From contig NZ_JAIXCQ010000013.1 in the NCBI RefSeq assembly GCF_020297055.1, positions 40,306 to 104,305 of the forward strand: DNA of 64,000 nt, in the 5' to 3' direction. The stretch is from Isoptericola luteus. Lineage in GTDB: Bacteria > Actinomycetota > Actinomycetes > Actinomycetales > Cellulomonadaceae. The position numbers were made by a program, and so were the translations under genes. The notes under the pieces are model-generated. The model was not told the origin of the DNA, made no database searches, and saw only the letters and a list, made by a program, of their open reading frames with translations. Position 1 is the stretch's first letter, and the number at the start of each line of letters is the position of its first letter. This document shows positions 34,475-43,873 of the stretch, piece by piece.

Positions 34475-34762
34475 CGCGGCTACGGGAGTGAGGACTGCGC
34501 GAGTTCAGCGGTCGCCGGAACGGTGTCGCGGGCCGGCGGTTCTCGATCGTGTGCGGTGTGCCGTTGTGAGCCCCAACCCGACACGTGAGACTCCGGAGGG
34601 TCGTGCGTACAACGACCCTGCGTGCCTCCTATCCACTGCACCTCGGGCACGATGCCCTGACCGACCGTCGCAGTGCTGGCTCGCGGGACCCTTCGGTGCG
34701 CACGCGGGATGGGCGGACGGCATGCTGGCGGTGAGAAGTCGTCTGTCTTGGAGGAGGCTCAG

Positions 34763-35119
34763 ATGCGTGTCGTCAGCATCATCGCGGACATCGCCGTGGA
34801 CGACGTGGGCGAGGCGAAGGGCTTCTACGCGGACTACCTGGGGTTGAGCGTCGAAGAGTTCAGCCTGGGGTGGGTGGCCCGGTACACGTCGCCGGACACG
34901 GGGGCACACCTCCAGCTCGTCTCTCGCGATGCGACCGCACCGGTGAACCCGGTCGTCTCGATCAAGGTCGACGACGTCGAGGCTGCGCTGGCGGAGGCGC
35001 AGGAACGCGGCTACGAGATCGTGCATCCCCTGACGATGGAGGCATGGGGTGTGACCAGGTTCTTCGTCCGGGCTCCCGACGGCAACGTCATCAACGTGGT
35101 GCAACAGCACCAGGAGTAG
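34763..35119 (+). CDS. VOC-superfamily (glyoxalase/bleomycin-resistance-like) protein
   Basis: A 118-aa single VOC module: DIAVDDVGEAKGFYADYLGL at the first beta-alpha unit and a C-terminal VTRFFVRAPDGNVINVVQQ with the usual metal-ligand glutamate region replaced by Asn/Val. It is preceded by ggagga 7 nt before ATG 34763. Function may be small-molecule binding or resistance; no partner gene is adjacent. The 288 bp upstream of it contain no open frame that I consider a gene. Confidence 0.88.
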   Translation: MRVVSIIADIAVDDVGEAKGFYADYLGLSVEEFSLGWVARYTSPDTGAHLQLVSRDATAPVNPVVSIKVDDVEAALAEAQERGYEIVHPLTMEAWGVTRFFVRAPDGNVINVVQQHQE

Positions 35120-35199
35120 GAGCACCTGCCGCCGCTCGGCGGTCCGCCTGGGATGTCGAGGACGTGCGGCGGGTCGAGGCGGAGGGCGCTGTCACGTGG

Positions 35200-35652
35200 T
35201 CAACGGAGCGTGTGCGTCACGTGCTCGAGCCAGCGGGCGACGGTGGCCAGCTCGTCGGCGGTGAAGCCGTCGGTCAGGCGGTCGTTCAGCTCGGCCAGCC
35301 CGGCGCGAACACCGTCAAGCGCCGCCGTGCCGGTGGGCGTGAGGTCTAGGCGCACGGTGCGCCGGTCGTCGGGGTCGGTCCGACGGCGCACGAGGTCGGC
35401 GCGTTCCATGCGGGCTAGCAGGCCGCTGGCGCCGGCGGGGGAGGCCTGTAGGGCGGCCGTCACCTCGCCGACCGTCGCTCCTGGGTGGTTCGCCACATGG
35501 AGCAGCACCCCGGCGGCGGGGGCGCTGATGGCCTGGCCGCTGCTCGCGGCCGTCTGTGCGCTGCCGCGCCCTGCGATCCACCGTCGGATCTGGCGCTCTG
35601 CCGCGGTGACGAGGAACACCAGCCGCGGCGGGCGACGTCGGGCAGCTGTCAT
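35200..35652 (-). CDS. MarR-family transcriptional regulator
   Basis: A 150-aa winged-helix regulator. The central domain (about 45-115) shows GVLLHVANHPGATVGEVTAAL, GASGLLARMERADLVRRRTD and PDDRRTVRLDLTPTG, the wing with its DxR signature. Its start overlaps the stop of the upstream hydrolase gene (ATGA, 35649-35652), so both are in one operon. A palindrome at the hydrolase start is the likely operator. Confidence 0.9.
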   Translation of the reverse strand: MTAARRRPPRLVFLVTAAERQIRRWIAGRGSAQTAASSGQAISAPAAGVLLHVANHPGATVGEVTAALQASPAGASGLLARMERADLVRRRTDPDDRRTVRLDLTPTGTAALDGVRAGLAELNDRLTDGFTADELATVARWLEHVTHTLR

Positions 35653-36593
35653 CGGCGCGGCTTCCTGGGGCGGAGGCTGACGTTTCCGTCCTGCTGCGCC
35701 GGGGCGGCCTCGGCTCGGGCGTCGAGCCAGGCGAGGAGCTGGAGCCAGAAGGTGTCGCGCAGGCCGCGGCGGAAGAAGCCGGTGTGCCCGATGCGCTCCA
35801 CGCCGCCCTCGGCCGGGCTCCAGGTGCGGCGCTCGACGCGGGCGGCAGTCAGGTGGTCGGTGATCGCCTCGATCTGCGCGGGCGTGGCCCACGGGTCGTC
35901 GGTGAGCCCGATGGCGAGCACGTCGCCGGTGACGCGTGCGGCGTCCGCGGTGGCGTCCATGGTCGGGTCGTCGAAGAAGTACCCGGGCAGTCGCGACCAG
36001 CGGCTCCACTCGAGCATGGCGGCGGCGGGCATGTCCTCGCCGAGACCCATGCGGCGGCCGGGCACGTAGCCCAGCACGCGGGCAGCCGCGGGGCCGAGCA
36101 CCCGGAGGATCAGCCCGACGCGCGCCCGCTCGCGGCGGTCGGGGATCGTCGCGGTCACGCCCGCGTGGGACGCGACCGTCACGAACCCGGCGAGGCCGCG
36201 TGACCCGTGCCCCAGCGCGAGCGCGTGCCCGCCGATGCTGTGCCCGACGGCGAGCTGCGGCACGTCGCCGAACCGCGGGCGAGCCCACGCGGCGACCGCG
36301 GGGACGTCGTCGGACATCCAGTCCCGCATGCGCAGGCCGCGATGGTCGCGCGGGCTGCCGGACCGGCCGGTGCCGCGGTAGTCGTACGTGACTGCCGCGT
36401 ACCCGTGCGTCGCGAGGAACTCTGCGAAGGCGGTGTACAGGCGCTCGGGGACCGCCGTCGCGGGATGGATCACCACGACGGCGCGCGGCGACTCGTCGAC
36501 GGGCTTGCGCACCGTGCCGGCGACCCAGCCACCTGCCGGGATCTGGATCCGCAGCTCGTCGGAGTCCACCGGCCCCACGTTGTCACTTCGCAT
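35649..36593 (-). CDS. Alpha/beta-fold hydrolase
   Basis: A 314-aa serine hydrolase of the alpha/beta fold. Oxyanion region AVVVIHPATAVPERLY, then AAVTYDYRGTGRSGSP, nucleophile in AVGHSIGGHALALGH (G-H-S-I-G), and late His in ERIGHTGFFRRGL. Family members with the RGTGRS and GHSIG pattern are actinobacterial esterase-like proteins. It is translated first in an operon with the MarR regulator. The ATG is fixed by TAGGAT at -13 to -8. Confidence 0.88.
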   Translation of the reverse strand: MRSDNVGPVDSDELRIQIPAGGWVAGTVRKPVDESPRAVVVIHPATAVPERLYTAFAEFLATHGYAAVTYDYRGTGRSGSPRDHRGLRMRDWMSDDVPAVAAWARPRFGDVPQLAVGHSIGGHALALGHGSRGLAGFVTVASHAGVTATIPDRRERARVGLILRVLGPAAARVLGYVPGRRMGLGEDMPAAAMLEWSRWSRLPGYFFDDPTMDATADAARVTGDVLAIGLTDDPWATPAQIEAITDHLTAARVERRTWSPAEGGVERIGHTGFFRRGLRDTFWLQLLAWLDARAEAAPAQQDGNVSLRPRKPRR

Positions 36594-36606
36594 GCGAAAT
36601 ATCCTA
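36587..36606. promoter_or_regulatory. MarR-type operator palindrome overlapping start codon and -10
   Basis: TTCGCATGCGAA (36587-36598) is a perfect 12-bp palindrome covering the hydrolase start codon (36591-36593). The minus-strand -10 TAGGAT (36601-36606) is 3 bp away. Binding here would block initiation of the leaderless hydrolase-marR transcript. Confidence 0.65.
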
Positions 36607-36671
36607 GCGGCCTGCACGACGAGTCCCGTGGTCGGGCGGCCCTCAGAACGGCTGTGTGGCACTCTTCGGTC

Positions 36672-36863
36672 GTGAATCCTCCGAACCGGCCGCGCCGGGG
36701 CTTCTGGTACCAGGTGTGGCGACCGTTCCGGGCCCTCGGTCGCGGCATTGCCCGCGTCCTGGAGGTGTTCGACCTCATCAGCGTCGTCGTGAACGTCGGA
36801 CGCGGCGTCGTCTGGCTCTTCCGAGGCGTGGGGAGCCTCGTGGCGCGCATCTTCGACTGGTGA
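36672..36863 (+). CDS. Small basic amphipathic protein (63 aa)
   Basis: Starts GTG 36672 as VNPPNRPRRGFWYQVWRPFR and continues with ALGRGIARVLEVFDLISVVV and a final segment ending GVGSLVARIFDW. It has a basic N-terminus followed by an amphipathic or membrane-seeking helix pattern (VVVNVGRGVVWLF). No known family. CACTCT at -12 to -7 is a weak -10. The unusual composition, with aromatic and hydrophobic residues and little GC-shadow character, argues that it is real. Confidence 0.5.
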   Translation: MNPPNRPRRGFWYQVWRPFRALGRGIARVLEVFDLISVVVNVGRGVVWLFRGVGSLVARIFDW

Positions 36864-36890
36864 TCCGCGGGCATCACCTGGCGAACGACG

Positions 36891-37040
36891 TCAGCAGCCG
36901 TCGAACTTCCACTCGCCATCCTCGAGCACCCACGGCTGAGAGGACACCGTGCCTTCCTCGGTGGACGACCGGTAGTCGTAGGTGACGACTGCCAAATCGC
37001 CGTCGAAACGGTCGATGGTGATGTTCGCAGCCTGAGGGCG
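36891..37040 (-). pseudogene. 3' fragment of an unrecognised gene (C-terminal 45-50 residues)
   Basis: The minus strand encodes NITIDRFDGDLAVVTYDYRS then TEEGTVSSQPWVLEDGEWKF ending DGC and a stop at 36891-36893. It has the look of the C-terminus of an NTF2-like or lipoprotein-type domain (WVLEDGEWKFDG). Upstream of about 37040 the frame turns into sequence antisense to the SDR gene, and no start is available. The N-terminal part has been lost at the junction. Confidence 0.6.
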
Positions 37041-37611
37041 ACGGCACGCGAGCATCCGCGACGAGGAGTTCTGCCGGCGGCTGGTCGCGGACGCCGTCGA
37101 CGGCCTGGGCGGGCTCGACATCCTGGTCAACAACGCCGCCTATCAGATGTCCCAGGACGAGGGCCTGCGCGGCATCACGACGGGCCAGCTCGACCGCGTG
37201 CTGAAGACGAACGTGTACGCGCTGTTCTGGATCACCAGGGCGGCGCTGGACCACCTGCCGCGCGGTGGGGCGATCATCAACACCACGTCGATCCAGGCGT
37301 TCGAGCCGAGCCCGCAGCTGCTCGACTACGCCACCACCAAGGCGGCGATCCTCAACTTCACCCAGGGGCTCGCGCAGCAGCTCGCGCCCGAGGGGATCCG
37401 CGTGAACGCCGTCGCGCCGGGACCGATCTGGACGCCGCTGATCCCCGCGACCATGCCGGACGAGAAGATCGAGCAGTTCGGCGCGGACACGCCGCTCGGC
37501 CGTGCAGGGCAGCCGGCCGAGCTGGCGCCCGCGTACGTGTTCTTCGCGTCCCAGGAGGCCAGCTACATCACCGGCGACCGCCTCGGCGTGACGGGCGGCC
37601 GCACGCTCTGA
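37040..37611 (+). pseudogene. 5'-truncated short-chain dehydrogenase
   Basis: From about 37040 the plus strand encodes the C-terminal two thirds of an SDR: ADAVDGLGGLDILVNNAAYQ, NTTSIQAFEPSPQLLDYATTK (catalytic Tyr-x3-Lys), APEGIRVNAVAPGPIWTPLI and ending ITGDRLGVTGGRTL. It resembles the YdaD/general-stress-protein-39 type of about 290 aa. The N-terminal Rossmann TGxxxGIG region (about 100 aa) is absent, and a TGA lies in frame at about 37033. The first ATG left is 37147, in the middle of the fold, so a working enzyme is unlikely. Confidence 0.82.
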
Positions 37612-37618
37612 GCGTCCG

Positions 37619-38659
37619 CTACAGGGTGGCGGTGTCGATGACGAACCGGTAGCGGACGTCGCTGGAGAGCACCCGCTCGTAGGCGTCGTTGATCTGGTCG
37701 GCGCTGATGAGCTCGGTCTCGGGGGCGATGCCGTGCTCGGCGCAGAAGTCGAGCATCTCCTGCGTCTCGGCGATGGAGCCGATGGTGGAGCCGGCGAACG
37801 ACCGGCGGTTGCCGAACAGCGTGAACATGGTGACCGGCATGGGCTCCGGGGGGGCACCGACGTTGATCATCGTGCCGTCGAGGCGCAGCAGCCGCAGGTA
37901 GCGGTCGACGTCGAGTGCCGCGCTCACGGTGTTGACGACGAGGTCGAACCGGTTGGCCAGCGCCTCGAACGTCGCGTCGTCGTCGGTCGCGTGGTAGTCC
38001 TTCGCGCCGAAGGCGTGGCCGTCGTCCTTCTTGGCGAGCGTGCGCGAGAGCACGGTGACCTCGGCGCCCATGGCAGCGGCGATCTTGACGGCCATGTGGC
38101 CGAGGCCGCCCATGCCGACCACGGCGACCCGCTTGCCGGGGCCGGCCTTCCAGTGCGCGAGCGGCGAGTAGGTGGTGATGCCCGCGCACAGCAGCGGCGC
38201 CGCGGAGGCGTACGGGATGGCGTCGGGGAGGCGGAGCACGAAGTCCTCGTCGACGACGACGTGCGTCGAGTACCCGCCCTGGGTGATGGTGCCGTCCCGG
38301 TCGACGGCGGCGTACGTGTCGGTGCTGCCCGTCAGGCAGTAGTTCTCCATGCCGGCGCGGCAGTTCTCGCACTCGCGGCACGAGTTGACGATGCAGCCGA
38401 CGCCGACACGGTCGCCCACGGTGTGCTTGGTGACGTCGGCGCCGACCTCGACCACCTCGCCGACGATCTCGTGGCCGACCACCTGCGGGTAGGTGATGGG
38501 ACCCCAGTCTCCGCGCACGGTGTGGATGTCGGAGTGGCAGATCCCGGCGTAGCGGATGGCGATCAGGACGTCCTGGGGGCCGACGTCGCGACGCTCGATG
38601 GTCGTGGGGACCAGCGGCTCGGTCGCGGACGGCGCGGCGTAGGCATTGACGGTGCGCAA
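37619..38659 (-). CDS. Zinc-dependent NAD(P)-dependent alcohol dehydrogenase
   Basis: A 346-aa medium-chain dehydrogenase of the cinnamyl-alcohol-dehydrogenase/YahK type. Catalytic zinc ligands Cys41 and His63-Glu64 ([19 protein letters not shown]), structural zinc cysteines C94, C97, C100 and C108, and the cofactor motif [20 protein letters not shown] with Ser after the strand (VLSRT), which points to NADP(H). It reduces aldehydes or oxidises alcohols broadly. A ribosome site aaggag precedes ATG 38659. It converges on the truncated SDR. Confidence 0.94.
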   Translation of the reverse strand: MRTVNAYAAPSATEPLVPTTIERRDVGPQDVLIAIRYAGICHSDIHTVRGDWGPITYPQVVGHEIVGEVVEVGADVTKHTVGDRVGVGCIVNSCRECENCRAGMENYCLTGSTDTYAAVDRDGTITQGGYSTHVVVDEDFVLRLPDAIPYASAAPLLCAGITTYSPLAHWKAGPGKRVAVVGMGGLGHMAVKIAAAMGAEVTVLSRTLAKKDDGHAFGAKDYHATDDDATFEALANRFDLVVNTVSAALDVDRYLRLLRLDGTMINVGAPPEPMPVTMFTLFGNRRSFAGSTIGSIAETQEMLDFCAEHGIAPETELISADQINDAYERVLSSDVRYRFVIDTATL

Positions 38660-38811
38660 CGGTTCTCCTTGGTCGGTGTGGCGGCGCTCACTGTACGCGG
38701 CGGTGCGGGCTCGCCGCCGCGGCCCGTCGTCGCTGACAGCCGCGTTCGGGAAACGTTCGGCGGCGATGGCCCGCGAGCAACGCGGCTGACGGTCCGTGGG
38801 GCGAGCGGCCG

Positions 38812-40365
38812 TCAGAGCGCGGCGAGGATCTCCTGCGCGGCGCGCTCGCCGGACTCGACGGCGCCGTTGAGGTAGCCCTGGCTGTCGATCGAGGTGTGCT
38901 CACCGGCGAAGTGGCAGGTCCCGGACGGTTCGGCCTCGGCCCCGGCGAAGGTCGTGTACTGGCCGACCTTGTAGTACGAGTACGAGCCGCGCGTCCACCG
39001 GTACCCGGGCCAGTAGTCCAGTGCGGCGGCACCGGTCCACTCCGGGGGGACGGTCGGCAGCACGGGGGCGAGCTGGCCGAGGAACCGGCGGGCATACCGG
39101 GTGGCCGGCCCACCGGCGAAGTCGCGAGCGACGGTGCTGCCGGTGAAGTTGGTCAGGAGGCCTCGGGCGCGGCCCTGACCCAGCGTCGTGTCCCACGTGG
39201 CCTGGTAGCCGGTGTCGGCGAACGTCGCCCCGTCGCAGCCGGCGTCCTGCCAGGCGGGCCGTGCGAACTCCAGGACCAGCTTGGTGTTGTCGCCCATGGG
39301 CAGCGACCTGATGGCGGTCCGCTTCGGTGCCGAGAATCCCGCGTCGCGCAGGTCGACGCGCCGCAGCAGGGAGAACGGCAGCGCGAGCAGCACGCGGTCG
39401 GCGAGCACCGAGGTGGTCCGGTCACGGCGGGTCAGGCGCACCGTGTACCGGCCGCTGCTCTCCCGCTTCAAGCCGGTCAGGGCGGTGCGGGTCTCGATCT
39501 GGCCGGGCAGCGCGTCGGCGAGCCGCGTGACGATCTGGTCGTTGCCGCCAGCGACGTGGTAGACCTCGTCGGACTCCCCGAAGAGCTCCGGGTGCTCGTC
39601 CGTGGAGTACCCGAACAGGTTGACCAGGTTGAGCGACGACTGCGCGTCGATGTCGGCGCCGTACTCGATCGTGTAGGCCACGTCGAGCAGGCGGCCGAGC
39701 CGGGACGTCGACCCGCCCGGCACGTAGGCGTCGATCCACTGCCGGATCGACATGAGGTCCAGCTCGCGGGCCCGCGGGGTGTAGCCGGTGTAGAGGATCG
39801 GGAAGCCGGCGGCCGCCGCGTCGCTCTGCGCCTGTGGCAGGATCTCACGCAGGTCGTCACGGACCTCTCCGGCCAGGTACGGCGCGCCGTCGAAGAAGTA
39901 GAAGGGCTCCAGGCCCGGCGGTGTCGCCACCACCCGGTTCTCGACGCTCAGCCCGAGCTCGTCGATCAGGGCGAGGATCTGCGTGTGGCCGGTGTCGATG
40001 AGCTCCCCGCCGTGCTCGGACACCAGGCCATGGTCCCAGCGGCGGTTCGACCAGCACCGGCCGCCGAGGCGCGCGGACGCCTCGTAGACGGTCGAGCCGA
40101 CGCCGGCCCGCTTCAGCCGGTACGCGGCGGTCAGGCCAGCCAGGCCCGCCCCGACGATGACGATGCGCGGCCGCCGTCCGGAACCCCCGGCCGCCGCGGC
40201 ACCCGGTGCCGGCCCGGCGGCCGCGACGCCGCCCGCCGCGGCGAGGGCGCCACCGAGGAACTGGCGCCGCGTCAGCCCTCCTCCCGCCTTCGGCCGGGGT
40301 TCTCGAGCCTCGTCGTGAAGTTCGCGGACCATCCGGCGCAGAGCCGCGTGAAGGGGAGTTCGCAT
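38812..40365 (-). CDS. Tat-exported FAD-dependent amine oxidase
   Basis: A 517-aa flavin oxidase. The N-terminus carries a twin-arginine signal (TRRQFLGG at 32-39 followed by an Ala/Gly-rich hydrophobic stretch), then FAD-binding [21 protein letters not shown] (about 68-88), [11 protein letters not shown] and, near the end, [27 protein letters not shown], the FAD-binding C-terminal block of monoamine-oxidase-like enzymes. It probably oxidises amines or amino acids outside the membrane, producing hydrogen peroxide. It is the last gene of a minus-strand run starting at 45189, with a 92-bp gap to the next. Tat export of a folded flavoprotein fits. Confidence 0.93.
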   Translation of the reverse strand: MRTPLHAALRRMVRELHDEAREPRPKAGGGLTRRQFLGGALAAAGGVAAAGPAPGAAAAGGSGRRPRIVIVGAGLAGLTAAYRLKRAGVGSTVYEASARLGGRCWSNRRWDHGLVSEHGGELIDTGHTQILALIDELGLSVENRVVATPPGLEPFYFFDGAPYLAGEVRDDLREILPQAQSDAAAAGFPILYTGYTPRARELDLMSIRQWIDAYVPGGSTSRLGRLLDVAYTIEYGADIDAQSSLNLVNLFGYSTDEHPELFGESDEVYHVAGGNDQIVTRLADALPGQIETRTALTGLKRESSGRYTVRLTRRDRTTSVLADRVLLALPFSLLRRVDLRDAGFSAPKRTAIRSLPMGDNTKLVLEFARPAWQDAGCDGATFADTGYQATWDTTLGQGRARGLLTNFTGSTVARDFAGGPATRYARRFLGQLAPVLPTVPPEWTGAAALDYWPGYRWTRGSYSYYKVGQYTTFAGAEAEPSGTCHFAGEHTSIDSQGYLNGAVESGERAAQEILAAL

Positions 40366-40457
40366 CGTCGCCTACCCGGGAGAGAGGGGAATCGCGTGCC
40401 TCGCACAAGAATCGTGCGCCTCCCCGATCGGCCCGGCAACCGGTCCGCGACCCGCTG

Positions 40458-41666
40458 TCAGGCGATCAGCGCGTGCGGATACCCCGGTTGGCGACGCTGG
40501 AAGCTCAGGATGCTGGGGTTCTCGACCACCCCGTCACGGATCTCGATCGCGCGCTCGATGGTGAGGCTCGCCGCCCACGACGTGGGGCCCTCCATGACGG
40601 TCCGCAGGAACGGCAGGATCGCCTCGCTGATCTCCCAGGTCGCGGCGTTCCACAGGTACGAGGGGCTGTGGTCGACGGCGTAGTAGTTCACCCCTCGTCC
40701 CACGGTGAACATCGGGTCGTCGAACCCGGTGGGCCTGGCCCACTCGAAGCCCATGCCCTCGTCGCACGAGACGTCGATGATCAGGCTCCCCGTGGCGAAC
40801 CCCGCGAGGTCCTCGGTCCGCAGGTAGGTCAGTGGTGCGGCGACGTCCTGGAGGGTGCAGTTGACGACGATGTCGTGCGACGCCAGGAACTCCGGGAGCA
40901 GCGCGTCGCCGTCCTTCGTCAGCACCGTGCTGAGGTGGATGGGGACGTCGCCGGTGTTGAGCTGCGCGATGTGGGCCGAGTGGATCGGGGAGCCGACGGC
41001 CGCGACCTCACGCTGCGTGAGCACCTGGATGTCGTGGACGCCGTGCGCCTTGAGCGCCGTCACGGCCCCGCGGGCCGTCGCGCCGAAGCCGATGACGACG
41101 GCGCTGCGCCGGGGACCGTAGTCGCCGGTCGACCCGATGAGGCGCAGCGCGTCGAGCACGGAGCAGTAGCCGGCGAGCTCGTTGTTCTTGTGGAACACGT
41201 GCAGGCTGAAGTCGCCGCGGCGGGTCCAGTGGTTCATCGCCTCGAACGCGACGAGCGTGAGCCGGCGGTCGATCGCCGTCTGCGTCATCCCGGCGTCCTG
41301 CACGCAGTGCGGCCACCCCCACAGCGCGCGGCCCTCGGGGATCGCGGCCACGTCCGCGGCCTGCGGCTTGGGCAGGAGCAGCACGTCCGCGGCCCCGATC
41401 ACCTCGGCGCGGTCCGCGACCCGGCCCACGCGCGACTCGACGTAGCCGGGCTCGAGCTGGAAGTCGGCGCCGTACCCGCGCTCGACGACCATCCGGGCGC
41501 GCACGTCCGGGTCGATCCGGTCCAGGTGGTGGGGATGGATCGGCAGCCGCCGCTCGTTCTCCATCGAGGAGCCCGCGAGCAGCCCGAGGGAGAGCAGGGT
41601 GCTGCTTGGCGTGTCGTCGTCCGACGACGCGACAGGGACGGAGGAACGTTGAGCGGTGCCGGACAT
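40458..41666 (-). CDS. N5-(carboxyethyl)ornithine synthase-like dehydrogenase (AlaDH/PNT family)
   Basis: A 402-aa member of the alanine-dehydrogenase/transhydrogenase fold, closest by memory to N5-(L-1-carboxyethyl)-L-ornithine synthase, an opine dehydrogenase that reductively joins pyruvate to the ornithine side chain using NADPH. The N-terminal domain has ENERRLPIHPHHLDRI and YGADFQLEPGYVESR; the nucleotide-binding domain has AVVIGFGATARGAVTALKAHG; then DEGMGFEWARPTGFDDP. The product in other bacteria is a modified amino acid used in small peptides. Neighbours are an ATP-grasp ligase and a CocE hydrolase, consistent with a biosynthetic set. Confidence 0.85.
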   Translation of the reverse strand: MSGTAQRSSVPVASSDDDTPSSTLLSLGLLAGSSMENERRLPIHPHHLDRIDPDVRARMVVERGYGADFQLEPGYVESRVGRVADRAEVIGAADVLLLPKPQAADVAAIPEGRALWGWPHCVQDAGMTQTAIDRRLTLVAFEAMNHWTRRGDFSLHVFHKNNELAGYCSVLDALRLIGSTGDYGPRRSAVVIGFGATARGAVTALKAHGVHDIQVLTQREVAAVGSPIHSAHIAQLNTGDVPIHLSTVLTKDGDALLPEFLASHDIVVNCTLQDVAAPLTYLRTEDLAGFATGSLIIDVSCDEGMGFEWARPTGFDDPMFTVGRGVNYYAVDHSPSYLWNAATWEISEAILPFLRTVMEGPTSWAASLTIERAIEIRDGVVENPSILSFQRRQPGYPHALIA

Positions 41667-41767
41667 CCGGTCTCCCAAGATCAGGGAACCGAGGTCAGCT
41701 CCTGGCCCGACTGTACGCTGCGGGCGGGTCGGCGCAGGCCACGCCCAGCCGCCCGAGGACGCCGCGC

Positions 41768-43873
41768 TCAGGCCAGGTCGCGGTCGATCCTGCGCTGCCA
41801 GTTCTGCGAGTACACGCGCGGGTGGCCCTGTTCCTCGTCGAGCTCGTACGCGTCGAGCTGGGCGTTGATGAGGAACTCGGTGCTGGTGCACGTCAGCACG
41901 GTGCGGGTGACGACCTCGACGCGCCAGTCGCCGTTCTCCAGCCGGCGGACGGTGCGGGTCTCGCCGCGTGCGGAGGTGACGTCGTTCCAGCGGAAGCTGT
42001 ACCACTCGCGGGTGTCGCGGTGGATGACGGTGCCGGTGTCCTCGATCCGGAACGTGCCCTGGTCGTTGACGATCTCCAGCGTCGAGACGTCCGTGGCGAG
42101 GTCCCGCGTGACGCGCCACGAGTGCTCGCCGGTGGCGAGCGCCGTCGTCTCGTCCTCCTCCGCGGCCTCCGGCGGGCCGAAGGGACGCAGCCGCTCGTCC
42201 TCCGGCCGGGGCCTGCGGACGGGCAGGTGCAGCGCGCTGCGGCCGGTCGTGATGGTCACGGTCGCCGGCTCGGGGGCCGGCCAGATCAGCGGCCAGTACG
42301 ACGTCGAGATCGACACCCGCAGCCGGTGACCGGCGGGCAGGGACTGGGCGATGCCGTTGAGCTGGACCGTGACCGGGTAGGTGCGCCCGGGCTCGAGCGG
42401 CTGCGGGTTCTCGCTGCCGTCGCGGTGCGTCAGGTTGAGCACGCCGTAGGTCACGCGGGTCGCCTCCCCGTCGGGGGCGACGTCGGACAGCCGGACCGCG
42501 AGCTGGGCCACCGGGCGGTCGGCGGAGACCTCGAGCGCGACGCGCGGCAGCCCGAGGAGCTCGAGCGGCTCGGCCAGGGGCTCCGTCTCGAACACGAGCG
42601 CGCCGCCGTCCTCCTCGCGCTGGTCGTACGGCAGGTCGGGCACCGCCGAGTACGACGCCCACTTGCCGGCGAACATCCCGACGCTGAGCGGGGAGAGCAG
42701 GCTCACCCGCTGCTCGCGAGCGCCGCCGTTCTCGCTGCCGCCGTCGTCGTCGCCCCCCACGCCTTCGACGACGCCGTCCGGCTCCACCGACACGCCAGCC
42801 GCCGGCGACAGGTGGTGCGGTGTGAACCGGTACTCGACGTCCTCGACCCCGGGCGCGGGCCAGCTCGGCTCGGCGACCCAGCGGCCGGGCCGGTCCTCGT
42901 AGGAGGCGCTGGGCCGCACGCTGTCCTGCATCCACGCGCGCAGCATCGGCTCCTCCTGCAGGCCGGTGTCGACGCCCTTGAGCCAGTGGTCCCACCAGCG
43001 CACCAGCTCCTGGAGGAACCCGATCGCCGGGCCGGGCACGCCGAGGTGCGGATAGCGGTGCCCCCACGGGCCGATGAGCCCCTTGCGGGGCACGTCGAGG
43101 TGCTCCAGCAGCCGGAAGATCGCGTTGGTGTAGCCGTCGGCCCAGCCGCCGACGGCCATCACGGGGCACTTCACGCGGGAGTAGTCCTCGCAGACCGACG
43201 CCGGCTTCCAGTAGTCGTCACGACGCTGGTGGCGCAGCCAGGTGTCGAGCCACAGCCCGCTGCCCTCGAGGCGTTCGTGCCACATCGACCGCCAGCGGTC
43301 GCCGACGACGGCCGGGTCGGGCGGCAGGCTGTTGAAGGCGAACATCACCGTCGCCTCCGACAGGTTGTCGGCCAGCAGGCAGCCGCCCATGTAGTGCATG
43401 TTGTCCACGTACAGGTCGTCGGTGGCCGACGCGCTGACGATCGCCTTGAGCGCGGGCGGCGCGGCGGCGGCCACCTGGAGGCTGTTGAAGCCGCCCCACG
43501 AGATGCCCATCATGCCGACGTTGCCGTCGCACCACGGCTGGTCCGCGAGCCAGGCGATGACGTCCTCGGCGTCCTGGATCTCCTGCGGCCGGTACTCGTC
43601 CACCATGACGCCGTCGGAGTCTCCGCTGCCTCGCAGGTCCACGCGCAGGCACGCGTACCCGTGCCCGGCGATGTAGGGGTGGTTGAACGCGTCGCGCCCC
43701 CGGGTGGCGTCCCGCTTGCGATAGGGGATGTACTCCACGATCGCGGGGACGGGGTGCGTCGCGGCGTCGACCGGCGCCCACATCCGCGCGGCCACCCGCT
43801 GGCCGTCGCGCAGCGGGATGAACAGGTTCTCGACGGTCTCGGTCTCGTGGGGCAGCTCGGTGACGGTCCTCAT
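41768..43873 (-). CDS. CocE/NonD-family serine hydrolase
   Basis: A 701-aa X-Pro dipeptidyl-peptidase/cocaine-esterase-type hydrolase. The alpha/beta catalytic domain shows VEYIPYRKRDATRGRD, CLRVDLRGSGDSDG and nucleophile Ser125 (MMGISWGGFNSLQ), with the acid in GGWADGYTN and His in GPWGHRYPHLG. The C-terminal jelly-roll X-Pro domain begins near 320. The family hydrolyses acyl or peptide bonds next to proline-like groups. The ATG overlaps the ATP-grasp stop (43870-43873), so the two proteins are translationally coupled and likely act on related substrates. Confidence 0.93.
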   Translation of the reverse strand: MRTVTELPHETETVENLFIPLRDGQRVAARMWAPVDAATHPVPAIVEYIPYRKRDATRGRDAFNHPYIAGHGYACLRVDLRGSGDSDGVMVDEYRPQEIQDAEDVIAWLADQPWCDGNVGMMGISWGGFNSLQVAAAAPPALKAIVSASATDDLYVDNMHYMGGCLLADNLSEATVMFAFNSLPPDPAVVGDRWRSMWHERLEGSGLWLDTWLRHQRRDDYWKPASVCEDYSRVKCPVMAVGGWADGYTNAIFRLLEHLDVPRKGLIGPWGHRYPHLGVPGPAIGFLQELVRWWDHWLKGVDTGLQEEPMLRAWMQDSVRPSASYEDRPGRWVAEPSWPAPGVEDVEYRFTPHHLSPAAGVSVEPDGVVEGVGGDDDGGSENGGAREQRVSLLSPLSVGMFAGKWASYSAVPDLPYDQREEDGGALVFETEPLAEPLELLGLPRVALEVSADRPVAQLAVRLSDVAPDGEATRVTYGVLNLTHRDGSENPQPLEPGRTYPVTVQLNGIAQSLPAGHRLRVSISTSYWPLIWPAPEPATVTITTGRSALHLPVRRPRPEDERLRPFGPPEAAEEDETTALATGEHSWRVTRDLATDVSTLEIVNDQGTFRIEDTGTVIHRDTREWYSFRWNDVTSARGETRTVRRLENGDWRVEVVTRTVLTCTSTEFLINAQLDAYELDEEQGHPRVYSQNWQRRIDRDLA

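Noticed and set aside
38786..38815. CTGACGG/CCGTCAG hairpin as terminator of the amine oxidase gene
   Set aside because: Seven-base stem with a large loop that overlaps the stop codon; too weak to call.
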